Virus record (IMG/VR): IMGVR_UViG_3300047409_000294 | Location: 1 to 37,165 of that record | DNA: 37,165 bases | Direction: 5' to 3' (one strand) | Origin: a virus | Part shown: piece after piece, positions 6,740 to 12,838 of the stretch | How positions within the stretch are numbered: the first letter of the stretch is position 1 | Layout of the letters: each line of letters starts with the position of its first letter | The notes under the pieces: model-generated | Told to the model about the DNA's origin: nothing | Databases searched by the model: none | What the model saw: only the letters and a program-made list of their open reading frames with translations | Translations under genes and position numbers: made by a program

Positions 6740-7376
6740 GTTTTGGCGCTACAGGTTGTGGAATATCGTCCTTCATGCCAATTAGCCCTTTCACACCTTT
6801 TTTGCTCTCGGCGTGCTTCTTCAGGGCTGATCTGAAATGAGAGGGAAGTAAACTCCAACAAGCGACCTTCGCATCAGCAGGAAGCATTGCAGCCTCCAGC
6901 CATACAAGGGCTTCGTCAGTCTTTCCCTCGGTCATCTTCAGATGGACTTCAGAAGCTACGTCCCTTACTACGGTCTGCCAGTCAGTATCCAAAGACTCCA
7001 TAGCTCCGTCTGAAGGTTTATGCGCACCAGCTCTCTGTTGGGTTATGGCGTTTGCTACCTCATCAGCACTGGCGAACTCCGTTCCAGCGTAACCTAGGGC
7101 CGCTAGAGCCCTTCCTATGGCACTTGTTTCAGCATTCTCCAAAGCTGAAGTCTTGTTTATTTGGCTGGAAGCCCGTTTTTCCTCGGCATGACCTGTCGCT
7201 TTTACGACACCCTTATCGTCTGATATGGATGCCTTCATGACCACGACCTCATCATCCCGATGGAGTATTTCTGTTGCAATGCACCAGTCATGGGCTATTT
7301 CCCTGAAACGGGCTACCCTCGAAGCCACGGTTTCATACTCACGACCGTGGATTTTGACCTTGCCGGTATCGCTCAC
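6732..7376 (-). CDS. Putative single-strand DNA annealing/binding protein (ERF/Rad52-like)
   Basis: 214 residues, GTG start 7376 with GAGGAGGGG as ribosome site, overlapping the upstream stop by 4 bases. The diagnostic stretch is TSALENAETSAIGRALAALG followed by TEFASADEVANAI (about residues 76-111), a phrase found in phage single-strand annealing and ssDNA-binding proteins of the ERF/Rad52-like group. An N-terminal beta-rich part (VKIHGREYETVASRVARFRE) precedes it. It sits with NinB in one operon, consistent with phage recombination. The exact subfamily cannot be fixed by eye. Confidence 0.6.
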   Translation of the reverse strand: MSDTGKVKIHGREYETVASRVARFREIAHDWCIATEILHRDDEVVVMKASISDDKGVVKATGHAEEKRASSQINKTSALENAETSAIGRALAALGYAGTEFASADEVANAITQQRAGAHKPSDGAMESLDTDWQTVVRDVASEVHLKMTEGKTDEALVWLEAAMLPADAKVACWSLLPSHFRSALKKHAESKKGVKGLIGMKDDIPQPVAPKHA

Positions 7377-7516
7377 AACCCCTCCTCGCGCAGCCTACGC
7401 AGCATGCTCAAATGAGCCATTTCATCCAGTTCTTCTTCGGTATACGGTATTTCAGGGAAAGCTTCTTCCCACTGTCCGAGCTGTTGGAAATACTGCATAT
7501 CATCATCTTCTATCAC
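7373..7516 (-). CDS. Small acidic phage protein
   Basis: 47 residues from GTG 7516 with AAGGAG 5 bases upstream; its stop overlaps the GTG of the next gene and its start overlaps the stop of the gene before. Acidic N-terminus (MIEDDDMQYFQQLGQWEEAF), then PEIPYTEEELDEMA and a basic end. It is too short for most ORF finders, but coding is well supported by the overlaps and ribosome site. Function unknown. Confidence 0.6.
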   Translation of the reverse strand: MIEDDDMQYFQQLGQWEEAFPEIPYTEEELDEMAHLSMLRRLREEGL

Positions 7517-7692
7517 AGTCTCTCCTTCGCCCGGTCATGAGCCGCATCTACCATGCTGGCGTACTTGTCTCTCATCCGTTCATAGGCTCCGTCAGCCGTG
7601 GCTTCGTATGCCTCGCTCCAGTCAGCCTCAGGATGATCTTCGAGGTAGAGTTCGATCAACTCTTCGTGCGCTTTCATGAATAGTTCTTTCAT
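7513..7692 (-). CDS. Small phage protein
   Basis: 59 residues from ATG 7692, overlapping the upstream TGA by 4 bases. Hydrophilic and helical, with HPEADWSEAYEATADGAYER in the centre and a basic end. Similar short acidic proteins are common in early regions of phages of proteobacteria. No function known. Confidence 0.6.
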   Translation of the reverse strand: MKELFMKAHEELIELYLEDHPEADWSEAYEATADGAYERMRDKYASMVDAAHDRAKERL

Positions 7693-7898
7693 TGGCTTTT
7701 CCCTATTGGTCTGACCTTGGATTTAACTTCAGCCTGATCCTCTTCCCTCTTCAGTTTCTCTGCTTTAAGTCTTTCTTGTTCGCGCTTGATCGTCTTTCTT
7801 ATGTCTGTTGTTGCAGCACTTTCATACTTGAATGGATACTTCCCTCCGCGCTTGGGGTCCAGAAGACGGCTCACTTGTATAAGCACTCCTGAAGCCAT
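7689..7898 (-). CDS. Small basic phage protein
   Basis: 69 residues from ATG 7898 (AAGGGG upstream). The core LDPKRGGKYPFKYESAATTD recalls a conserved phage early-protein phrase; the C-terminal half is a strongly charged Lys/Arg/Glu helix. Two other starts are possible: GTG 7925 (longer), and GTG 7874, which would give the 4-base overlap typical of this operon. Function unknown; the charged helix suggests nucleic-acid or protein binding. Confidence 0.6.
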   Translation of the reverse strand: MASGVLIQVSRLLDPKRGGKYPFKYESAATTDIRKTIKREQERLKAEKLKREEDQAEVKSKVRPIGKSQ

Positions 7899-8080
7899 GG
7901 CCCCTTGATACTTGGAGCCTGACACATGCTCGCGTAGAGCTGTCTCTCCTTTATCTCCGACTTACAGGTGCAGCGCTCAATCTCCTGCTCTTTGGCTATG
8001 TGATAGTCGTAGGTGGAGACTCCGAGAATCAGGACCGTGAGCCAGCCAACGATTGCGGAGATGAAGAGGGAGAGTTTCAT
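7871..8080 (-). CDS. Small inner-membrane protein
   Basis: 69 residues from ATG 8080, overlapping the previous stop by 4 bases. One N-terminal membrane segment (FISAIVGWLTVLILGV, about residues 5-21) is followed by a polar domain with three Cys (CTCKSE, MCQAP) that could form disulfides if exported. It could act in superinfection exclusion or lysis control, but position in the early operon is the only hint. Confidence 0.6.
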   Translation of the reverse strand: MKLSLFISAIVGWLTVLILGVSTYDYHIAKEQEIERCTCKSEIKERQLYASMCQAPSIKGPWLQECLYK

Positions 8081-8661
8081 ATACACTCGCCGAGGATTTC
8101 CCTCTCAAGAGCGCCGTATTTCTCGTCATCACCGATTACTTCACCTTTGAGGGCGACGATCCACCAGCGTTCGCCTTTCCATTTCGGAGGAATCAGCGTG
8201 GCATGAAGGGTTCCGGCTTGGCACAGATTGAGTGGCCCGGATACCTGTTGGATATCGCCAGCTTTCACTGGCTCGGCTCTTCCTCCATTTGCGGGGCATC
8301 CCGATGCATCAGACCGCCAATAAGCGATCTTCGCTTTGGCTTTGGCAAGCTCGCGCATCCGCGCTTGCTGCACAGGACTCCACTTCGCAGAGAAATACTT
8401 GATACAGGCTCGCCAATAAGAGCCGTAGCCGTCGCCGTAGCCGTAGCCGTAGCCGTAGCCGTCGCCGGAGCCGGAGCCGGAGCCGTCGCCGGAGCCGGAG
8501 CCGTAGCCGGAGCCGTCGCCGTCGCCGTAGCCGTAGCCGTCGCCGTAGCCGGAGCCGTCGCCGAAGCCGTAGCCGGAGCTGTAGCCGTAGCCGTCGCCGT
8601 AGCCGGAGCCGGAGCCGGAGCCGGAGCCGTTAGCCCATGCAGGCGCGGTTCCTTGAATCAT
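8077..8661 (-). CDS. Gly-rich dipeptide-repeat phage protein
   Basis: 194 residues from ATG 8661 (MIQGTAPAWANG), overlapping the TGA of the gene before it. Residues ~12-82 are an almost pure run of SG, YG and DG dipeptides; then comes a folded part with YWRACIKYFSAKW, IAYWRSDASGCPANGG and a C-terminal beta region (HATLIPPKWKGERWWIVAL). Proteins with this plan occur in phages and prophages of proteobacteria, always next to a DUF6948-type gene in my recollection. The repeat is probably flexible or self-associating. Function unknown. Confidence 0.7.
   Translation of the reverse strand: MIQGTAPAWANGSGSGSGSGYGDGYGYSSGYGFGDGSGYGDGYGYGDGDGSGYGSGSGDGSGSGSGDGYGYGYGYGDGYGSYWRACIKYFSAKWSPVQQARMRELAKAKAKIAYWRSDASGCPANGGRAEPVKAGDIQQVSGPLNLCQAGTLHATLIPPKWKGERWWIVALKGEVIGDDEKYGALEREILGECI
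8421..8630. repeat. Hexanucleotide repeat tract coding the XG dipeptides
   Basis: About 35 tandem six-base units of the types GTAGCC, GTCGCC and GGAGCC (plus strand), coding YG, DG and SG on the minus strand. The units keep frame, so slippage or recombination would lengthen or shorten the Gly-rich segment by whole dipeptides. Confidence 0.9.
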
Positions 8662-8936
8662 CGCCACGGCGATTTCTCCCAAGCCTCAACGGCGACTGGC
8701 GTGCATTCTGCGACCGATGTGATGTCGCGCAATTCCAAGTCAGCGGCAGGCCCGACTTTCGCTCCTGAGAGAGGGCCGGTATTCGCAAGCCCGAGAAAGC
8801 CCTTGTTCTCGACAGGCCAGTAGAGGCAACACCGCGCAGCGCGAAGCTTGATTGTCTTGCCCCCAGTCTCTTTCGCATATCCGAAGAAAACTCCCCGGTG
8901 AACGGTCGTAACCAGAACTGCTCTTTCTTTTGCCAC
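8658..8936 (-). CDS. DUF6948-like phage protein
   Basis: 92 residues from GTG 8936, with GGAGG 5 bases upstream. Matches the pattern I associate with DUF6948: ERAVLVTTVHRGVFFGYAKE at the N-terminus, then CCLYWPVENKGFLGLANTGP and a C-terminal VAVEAWEKSPW. The stop overlaps the ATG of the Gly-rich gene, a pairing seen in other phages. Role unknown; the two genes probably act together. Confidence 0.7.
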   Translation of the reverse strand: MAKERAVLVTTVHRGVFFGYAKETGGKTIKLRAARCCLYWPVENKGFLGLANTGPLSGAKVGPAADLELRDITSVAECTPVAVEAWEKSPWR

Positions 8937-8981
8937 AAATCCTCCGTGTTGATGACTATGAAATCAGTTCAAATGAGCAAT

Positions 8982-9230
8982 CTACAGCACCATCCCTTCC
9001 AGCAGGATTAAAGCTGCTAAAGCGATCAGGTCTTCGATAGCCTCAGCTTCAGTCCTTCCCCTGCCTATGGGTCCATCGGGCCATTTGTCATCTTCAAAAG
9101 CTACCCACTCTACAAAGCCTGACTGGTAACGTCTTTCCTGAGTATAGATACCATCCTTTACTCCACCAGGCATTGAGGAGGAGTGGTAAAGCTCTTTGGT
9201 CACTCGGTCGATCTCGGCGAAGAAGTCCAT
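8982..9230 (-). CDS. Small phage protein
   Basis: 82 residues. The ATG at 9230 is preferred to 9251 because GGAGG lies 4 bases before it. Sequence has MDFFAEIDRVTKELYHSSS, an aromatic middle (GFVEWVAFEDDKWPDG) and a helical C-terminus ending AALILLEGMVL. No known family. Second gene behind the leftward promoter. Confidence 0.6.
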   Translation of the reverse strand: MDFFAEIDRVTKELYHSSSMPGGVKDGIYTQERRYQSGFVEWVAFEDDKWPDGPIGRGRTEAEAIEDLIALAALILLEGMVL

Positions 9231-9269
9231 GATGCCTCCGTTATTTGCCATTGCAGAGTATAGGCATAT

Positions 9270-9446
9270 CTATTTGCGTAATGCACGCCTTTTCTTTGAT
9301 CCATTCTTTCCATTACGGAACAGCGCTCTGTAGAGAGTAGATGGGTTGATCCCTGCTCTGTCGGCTGCTTTGGCTATGGAACAGCCCTTCCTATATAGCT
9401 CCATCGCTCTGAGTGTATCTGGATGCTTCTTGGCCCCTGCTGTCAT
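9270..9446 (-). CDS. Small helix-turn-helix protein, first gene of leftward operon
   Basis: 58 residues from ATG 9446 (GGAGG 4 bases upstream), TAG at 9270-9272. AMELYRKGCSIAKAADRAGI then NPSTLYRALFRNGK forms a clean helix-turn-helix of the resolvase/Hin or HTH_7 kind, with a basic tail (SKKRRALRK). As the first gene after the leftward promoter and facing a divergent gene, it is a good candidate for a local transcription regulator that binds the 9446-9499 region. No catalytic domain is present. Confidence 0.7.
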   Translation of the reverse strand: MTAGAKKHPDTLRAMELYRKGCSIAKAADRAGINPSTLYRALFRNGKNGSKKRRALRK

Positions 9447-9467
9447 TAGTCCTCCGAAAGTTCTTGC

Positions 9468-9497
9468 ATTATGCGCAGGACTTCTTTACTCTGTCAA
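9468..9497 (-). promoter_or_regulatory. Leftward sigma70-like promoter
   Basis: On the minus strand: TTGACA (9492-9497, perfect -35), an 18-base spacer, then CATAAT (9468-9473, 5 of 6 to the -10 consensus). Transcription would start near 9460 and lead straight to the GGAGG and ATG of the HTH gene at 9446. It likely drives the leftward block down to 3209, since the genes are closely spaced or overlapping with no good internal terminator seen. Confidence 0.7.
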
Positions 9498-9498
9498 C

Positions 9499-9786
9499 AT
9501 GAGCAGAAGGAACGGAGGACCACAGGCTGCCGGGGCATATAAGGCCCTGCCGCTCGGTTCTATTTTGGCCAGAATGGCACAAAGGCTGCCAGCCGAGCCA
9601 AAAAAGCTTCCTAAGAAAGAAGACGGTCGAGTGAAAAACCCTCATAACCTGACTGCCGAGCAGATTGCCAGCTTACAAGTAGCAAGGAAATTAAAGTGGG
9701 GGGAGCTAAGAGCACTCGCCAAGTTGTATGGAATATCCTATTTCTATGCCTATAACGTTCGGCAGCATTGGAAAGTGCGAGCCTAG
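9499..9786 (+). CDS. Putative DNA-binding phage protein
   Basis: 95 residues from ATG 9499 (MSRRNGGPQAAGAYKALPLG). The C-terminal part LTAEQIASLQVARKLKWGEL...LAKLYGISYFYAYNVRQHW looks like a helix-turn-helix of the kind found in phage regulators. There is no Shine-Dalgarno before ATG 9499 and only ~50 bases separate it from the divergent gene, so it may be read from a short or leaderless transcript. With the opposite HTH gene at 9446 it could form a two-regulator switch; this is inference. Confidence 0.55.
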   Translation: MSRRNGGPQAAGAYKALPLGSILARMAQRLPAEPKKLPKKEDGRVKNPHNLTAEQIASLQVARKLKWGELRALAKLYGISYFYAYNVRQHWKVRA

Positions 9787-9807
9787 CCCCACCAGAAAGG
9801 AATGAAG

Positions 9808-9996
9808 ATGGTGAAGAGATACAAGATAGTGACCGCAAGTCTAGAAATCCCTGATGGAGGGTATGTCCTCTACTCTGACTATGAAGCACTGAGAGAAGCA
9901 CTGCGGAAGGCATTAGACGGTTGGGCAATAGCAGATCACATGGATATGGATACAGCATTCATAAAACCCCTGCGAAAGCAATTCTTGGACATTTGA
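9808..9996 (+). CDS. Small phage protein
   Basis: 62 residues. The ATG at 9808 is preferred because AAAGGA sits 6 bases upstream; ATG 9802 is in frame but touches that site. Sequence MVKRYKIVTASLEIPDGGYV then LYSDYEALREALRKALDG is a pattern common in small phage proteins (beta hairpin plus helix). Function unknown. Confidence 0.55.
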   Translation: MVKRYKIVTASLEIPDGGYVLYSDYEALREALRKALDGWAIADHMDMDTAFIKPLRKQFLDI

Positions 9997-10036
9997 TCTC
10001 GTTTAATAGTAATCACTAGATTGAAGGAGACAGAAT

Positions 10037-10135
10037 CAGTGGGTGGCGAAAGTGGTAGACGCACCGCACACCGGGCCATTTGGGTGCTAGCGCCGAAAAT
10101 GGCAATTGTAGGTTCGAGTCCTACCCCACTGACCA
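10037..10135 (+). tRNA. tRNA-Leu-like gene with irregular anticodon arm
   Basis: Acceptor stem CAGTGGG (10037-10043) pairs perfectly with CCCACTG (10125-10131), followed by A and an encoded CCA (10133-10135). The D arm (GCG ... TGGTAGACGC) is of tRNA-Leu type, and the T arm GTAGG-TTCGAGT-CCTAC is perfect. A long variable arm (GCC-GAAAAT-GGC) marks a class II tRNA. The anticodon arm does not fold into the normal 5-bp stem and 7-base loop: the best pairing is GCAC/GTGC with a loop of 12-14 bases, so I cannot assign an anticodon. Total 99 bases, about 12 more than E. coli tRNA-Leu. It may be an unusual, processed or decayed tRNA. Confidence 0.65.
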
Positions 10136-10686
10136 TCTTCCCCTGTAGCCCTTACTAGTTCGACCTTGGAGGATTTGTGGAAATAGTCATCCCGCCAAAA
10201 CAATGCCCGCATGTTCGGGCTGCTAGATGGACTGAAATCCTTTGGCTTGCGCTGATTGGCCAACTTGACCAACTTCAATACATCAGAAGGTGCAATCATT
10301 ACATTGATCACCTTGAATATGGCTATAGGCACGAAAGCCCAGACGGCACGAAATGGGACTCTTGACATTCCATCCCAAATCCATGCGATAATTAAAGGGC
10401 TGGATATGGCAACCAGCGTACTGTGGCGAAACCCCATACTTCGGGGCAGGGTTCGGAAGGCGCCCACAGTCGCTAACCAGATCGCTGCCAAGCCATCCGC
10501 AAGGGTGCCTGTCTCGAAGCTTGGGGTTTTTCATTTCCAGCCGCAAAATTCTGCGTGACAGATGAAATCGGGGTGGACCCAACGGGACACGACCCCGCAA
10601 GCGATGTGCGGAACAGCTTGCGATAAGCGCTAGAGGCGAAAGCCGGGCGATATACGATGACCGCCAAGGCAGCATCTAAGGAGTCC

Positions 10687-10695
10687 TGTGGATAA
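10687..10695 (-). other. Perfect DnaA-box-like sequence (copy 1)
   Basis: TTATCCACA on the minus strand, embedded in an inverted repeat CCTGTGGA-TAAC-TCCACGG. The longer 12-base string TGTGGATAACTC recurs at 15440 and 15951. Confidence 0.5.
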
Positions 10696-10725
10696 CTCCA
10701 CGGATTTTTAGGTGTTTGGTTCTTT

Positions 10726-10755
10726 TTGACATACTGCAAAGCGCTTTTAAGAAAA
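10726..10755 (+). promoter_or_regulatory. Candidate promoter with repeated operator-like motif
   Basis: TTGACA (10726-10731) is a perfect -35; at 16-17 bases there is only a weak -10 (TAAGAA). The spacer contains CTGCAAAGCGC (10734-10744), an 11-mer that recurs at 15452-15462 just before the small terminase gene. That placement suits a repressor or activator site. The next gene starts at 10766. Confidence 0.4.
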
Positions 10756-10765
10756 GGTCAAAGGA

Positions 10766-10993
10766 ATGAAGAAGCCAAAGAAAAAGGCAAGGTCAAAACC
10801 TAGAGCAGGGGTAGGTATTCCTCGTCATGTAGATAGGCTTTACAAAGCTGTGGACAATTACGTGCGAAAAACAGGGGGAAAATTGGCGGTGATTGGTGGT
10901 GTCCAGATCATTCAGTGGCCGACTGACTTGAAATACAACTTCACGGTCGGGATCAAATGCACAGGGACCAAGCCGAAGTATGCTCCCCTCTGA
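10766..10993 (+). CDS. Small basic phage protein
   Basis: 75 residues, very basic at the N-terminus (MKKPKKKARSKPRAG), then HVDRLYKAVDNYVRKTGGKL and a beta-rich end (VQIIQWPTDLKYNFTVGIKC). AAAGG elements lie just upstream of ATG 10766. It overlaps the next gene by 14 bases. Basic small proteins at this position often bind DNA or RNA; no family recognised. Confidence 0.6.
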   Translation: MKKPKKKARSKPRAGVGIPRHVDRLYKAVDNYVRKTGGKLAVIGGVQIIQWPTDLKYNFTVGIKCTGTKPKYAPL

Positions 10994-11555
10994 TCTACCC
11001 GAAGGACTGTGGGAAGTGACTTTACAGGAAGTGGGCAAAGCCGAACCTAGACTGCGCTTTCATATGAGCGAGCATTACTCAGCCCCCAAGGGCTTTGTAG
11101 GCAGGAGCATTTGCTACTTGGTGATGTCGGGTAGTAGATGGTATGGGTCTATCGTAGCCGGTTCATCGACCGCCTTCCTTCCCGGACGAAAGCAGTTTTT
11201 CAACGAGATAAACAGAAACAACATTGTCAATAATATCTTCTTTCACGTTGAGAAGGTTGATGGCAGATACCCTTTCGGGTCATTCACGGCGAAGGTTCTG
11301 CGCGAATTTAGAAGGAGGGTTGTTAAGGATTGGGAGGCGAAGTATGGGGATAAAGTCATAGGTTTTGAAAGCCTCGTGGAGCTTCCGAGAAGCGGAAATT
11401 GTTACAAGCGCGACGGCTGGAAACTCGTAGGGCAGACCAAAGGTTTTACCTGCAAGCGTACTGCCGGTAAAGGCACCGATTCATGGTCAGGCAAAAGAGT
11501 ATGGGATACGAAGAACCTTCGGCCAAAACTAGTTTTCATGCGCCATGCTTCCTGA
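10980..11555 (+). CDS. Mom/DUF4338-like protein, candidate DNA-modification enzyme
   Basis: 191 residues. After MLPSDLPEGLWE the protein has a hydrophobic strand (SICYLVMSGSRWYGSIVAGS), then NNIFFHVEKVDGRYPFGSFT, VLREFRRRVVKDWEAKYGDK, the phrase GFESLVELPRSGNCYKRDGW and a C-terminal TKGFTCKR...KLVFMRH. The alternation of strands and the 'fESLVE..R.G.CYK..GW..VG.T.G' signature recalls the GNAT-like Mom protein of phage Mu (adenine modification) and the DUF4338 group (DruA of Druantia). Mom-type modification shields phage DNA from restriction. Family assignment is from memory and moderate; no partner such as Com is seen. Confidence 0.5.
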   Translation: MLPSDLPEGLWEVTLQEVGKAEPRLRFHMSEHYSAPKGFVGRSICYLVMSGSRWYGSIVAGSSTAFLPGRKQFFNEINRNNIVNNIFFHVEKVDGRYPFGSFTAKVLREFRRRVVKDWEAKYGDKVIGFESLVELPRSGNCYKRDGWKLVGQTKGFTCKRTAGKGTDSWSGKRVWDTKNLRPKLVFMRHAS

Positions 11556-11892
11556 AGACTTACCCGCTGGTCTGTGGGAAGAATTTCGCAAGATGCGGAT
11601 AAAGATCAAACATCCCTTAACTCCCTACGCTGAGACTCTTATACTAGCCAAGCTAGAGAAGTGGAAAGGATTGGGAGCTGATCCTGTGGCCGTACTAAAT
11701 GAGTCAATCGAGAGGGGTTGGTCGGGAGTGTTTTTGAATGGACATGCTCGGGCCTCAGCTGCAACTGAACAAAGGCGCGGTGTCCAAAGTCCACCGTTAG
11801 CCCTGCCTGAGCATGTTTGCTGCATGTGCGGTTCAGTTCTTACAAGCGGGTTTGTATTCACCAGCAAAGGAAAACGCTGTCATGCGTGTTAA
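11545..11892 (+). CDS. Replication-associated phage protein with C-terminal zinc motif
   Basis: 115 residues. Residues ~7-57 (GLWEEFRKMRIKIKHPLTPY, then LILAKLEKWKGLGADPVAVL and SIERGWSGVF) match the conserved C-terminal domain of many phage replication initiators (O/DnaA-like), which here stands alone without the usual N-terminal winged helix. The end holds CCMCGS...GKRCHAC, a four-Cys zinc site. ATG 11545 overlaps the preceding gene by 11 bases. Probably part of replisome loading; the missing DNA-binding half may be another small gene. Confidence 0.6.
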   Translation: MLPEDLPAGLWEEFRKMRIKIKHPLTPYAETLILAKLEKWKGLGADPVAVLNESIERGWSGVFLNGHARASAATEQRRGVQSPPLALPEHVCCMCGSVLTSGFVFTSKGKRCHAC

Positions 11893-12076
11893 GGGATGGC
11901 ACTTTGATCCGGCATGTTTCTGTGCTAGGCGGGCGCATAAAGCAGGGGAACGTGAGATTATAAGAGCGAAGCTTGAACTCGCATTAAAGACATGGAATCT
12001 TGCGAAACAGGAATCTGAATTTGGCATAAATAAGTTCTGGCGTGTGGATGATTGGAAAAAGTCGCGGGAGAGATAA
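11882..12076 (+). CDS. Small phage protein
   Basis: 64 residues from ATG 11882 (AAAGGA about 10 bases upstream), overlapping the previous stop by 11 bases. A short CFC motif near the N-terminus (FDPACFCARRAHKAGE), then a charged helix and an aromatic end (NKFWRVDDWKKSRER). The frame is open further upstream but reads as shadow coding there. Function unknown. Confidence 0.5.
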   Translation: MRVKGWHFDPACFCARRAHKAGEREIIRAKLELALKTWNLAKQESEFGINKFWRVDDWKKSRER

Positions 12077-12418
12077 ATGGCCGATTATGGCGAGAGAGTA
12101 GATAAAACAAAGAAAGGTTCCGGATTCTTCGGGCCTTTGAAAACCCCAGACGGTCAGGTCATGACCGAGTTATCCTTTGGATTCAACATGGGGAACAAGG
12201 AATATCTTGCCCCCTTGCTGACGCCAAATCTCAGTCGTGCGGAGATAGATCATCTCGTGTCTGGTGGGAAACCGTCTGAGGCGATCTATGACAAGGCAAT
12301 CTCTCACGCTATGGAAAGACTGAGAGCTGGTAAAGACATGTTCGCTGGGCCAAATGAGCAAGTCCCCCTACCGTCCTATTCGCTGGGTGATCTTTTATAT
12401 GATCCCCTCAGAAAATGA
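12077..12418 (+). CDS. Conserved phage protein
   Basis: 113 residues, starting 0 bases after the previous stop. Opening GERVDKTKKGSGFFGPLKTP then DGQVMTELSFGF and EYLAPLLTPNLSRAEIDHLV follows a phrase I recognise from conserved phage hypotheticals ('KG.GFLGPL.RPDG.V.TELSIG...IPTLVPTLT..E'). Its role is not established. The gene is coupled to the next by a 4-base overlap. Confidence 0.6.
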   Translation: MADYGERVDKTKKGSGFFGPLKTPDGQVMTELSFGFNMGNKEYLAPLLTPNLSRAEIDHLVSGGKPSEAIYDKAISHAMERLRAGKDMFAGPNEQVPLPSYSLGDLLYDPLRK

Positions 12419-12678
12419 CTGCTCACTTCCCCACAGCCAGAAAGACTCAGACTGATATCATTTTGGACTGGCTTTTTGCCGGTAACAGTCTTACTCCCTT
12501 GGAAAGCCGCTATCCGCCCTTCAATTGTTTATCTTTGAGCCAGAGGGTCAGGACCGCAGCGCGCGGGGAATATGATGGGGTGAGATACCCAATTATCTCG
12601 GAACCCTTCCACACGGAGAGCGGGAAAGTCGTTGCAAAATACTCCATGCCAAGCAAGCCTTTTTTCCCCTATGGATAG
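12415..12678 (+). CDS. Helix-turn-helix domain phage protein
   Basis: 87 residues; ATG 12415 overlaps the previous TGA by 4 bases. TQTDIILDWLFAGNSLTPLE, then CLSLSQRVRTAARG...YPIISEP is the common phage winged-helix pattern ('Q...IL.wL..G..lTPleA...f.c.rLa.RI..LR..G..I'). Usually a small DNA-binding regulator or replication accessory. It lies in the early rightward operon. Confidence 0.65.
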   Translation: MTAHFPTARKTQTDIILDWLFAGNSLTPLESRYPPFNCLSLSQRVRTAARGEYDGVRYPIISEPFHTESGKVVAKYSMPSKPFFPYG

Positions 12679-12838
12679 CCTTCCCAAGTCTGTTTGCCGG
12701 GTTTGTGGGGTATTCAAGAGACAGTACGGTAAAGGTCTGTGCCGGGGCTGTTATAAGGCTGACGAGCGTTTCCTGCTGTCCGAGGCACGTAAAAGGGCTG
12801 CTAAAAGGCTCCAGGATCGCGCCAGTGCCACGATCTAA
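12671..12838 (+). CDS. Small zinc-finger protein
   Basis: 55 residues from ATG 12671, overlapping the previous stop by 8 bases. CRVCGVFKRQYGKGLCRGC gives a four-Cys zinc finger (C-x2-C-x11-C-x2-C), followed by a basic Arg/Ala-rich helix. It precedes NinG, as small zinc proteins often do in nin-type regions. DNA or RNA binding is likely; target unknown. Confidence 0.6.
   Translation: MDSLPKSVCRVCGVFKRQYGKGLCRGCYKADERFLLSEARKRAAKRLQDRASATI

Larger units (their letters stand above)
10136..10765. other. Structured region without a convincing gene
   Basis: About 630 bases with no ORF that has a good start and ribosome site. Nested hairpins are visible: CGGGGT (10569-10574) with ACCCCG (10592-10597) enclosing CCC/GGG; CCGCA (10595-10599) with TGCGG (10607-10611), in competition with GCAAGC/GCTTGC (10597-10602, 10616-10621); and CCCC (10432-10435) with GGGG (10443-10446). 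Long overlapping frames exist on both strands, including a minus-strand one with hydrophobic stretches, but they run into the tRNA-like gene. A structured RNA, for example an immunity-type antisense RNA, or a decayed gene are both possible. Confidence 0.4.

Noticed and set aside
8421-8630. CRISPR-like array
   Set aside because: Units are six bases with no spacers; it is a coding microsatellite-type tract.
8203-8823. Plus-strand ORF of 206 codons rich in Ala-Val and Ala-Gly dipeptides
   Set aside because: It is the complement of the hexanucleotide tract that codes the Gly-rich protein on the minus strand; start and ribosome site are poor and it runs through two well-supported minus-strand genes.
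9936-10136. Minus-strand ORF over the tRNA-like gene
   Set aside because: It is the antisense reading of the tRNA-like sequence, a well-known annotation artefact.
10087-10491. Minus-strand 134-codon ORF with hydrophobic stretches
   Set aside because: The start is TTG without ribosome site and the end runs antisense through the tRNA-like gene. I kept the region as structured DNA/RNA but cannot exclude a coding remnant.
10256-10558. Plus-strand 100-codon ORF in the gap
   Set aside because: No ribosome site, no recognisable domain, and it lies across hairpins and overlapping frames of equal length on the other strand.
10139-10700. C4 antisense immunity RNA as a firm call
   Set aside because: The hairpins and prophage-like feel suggest it, but I could not match the defining C4 loops by eye, so it stays a hypothesis.
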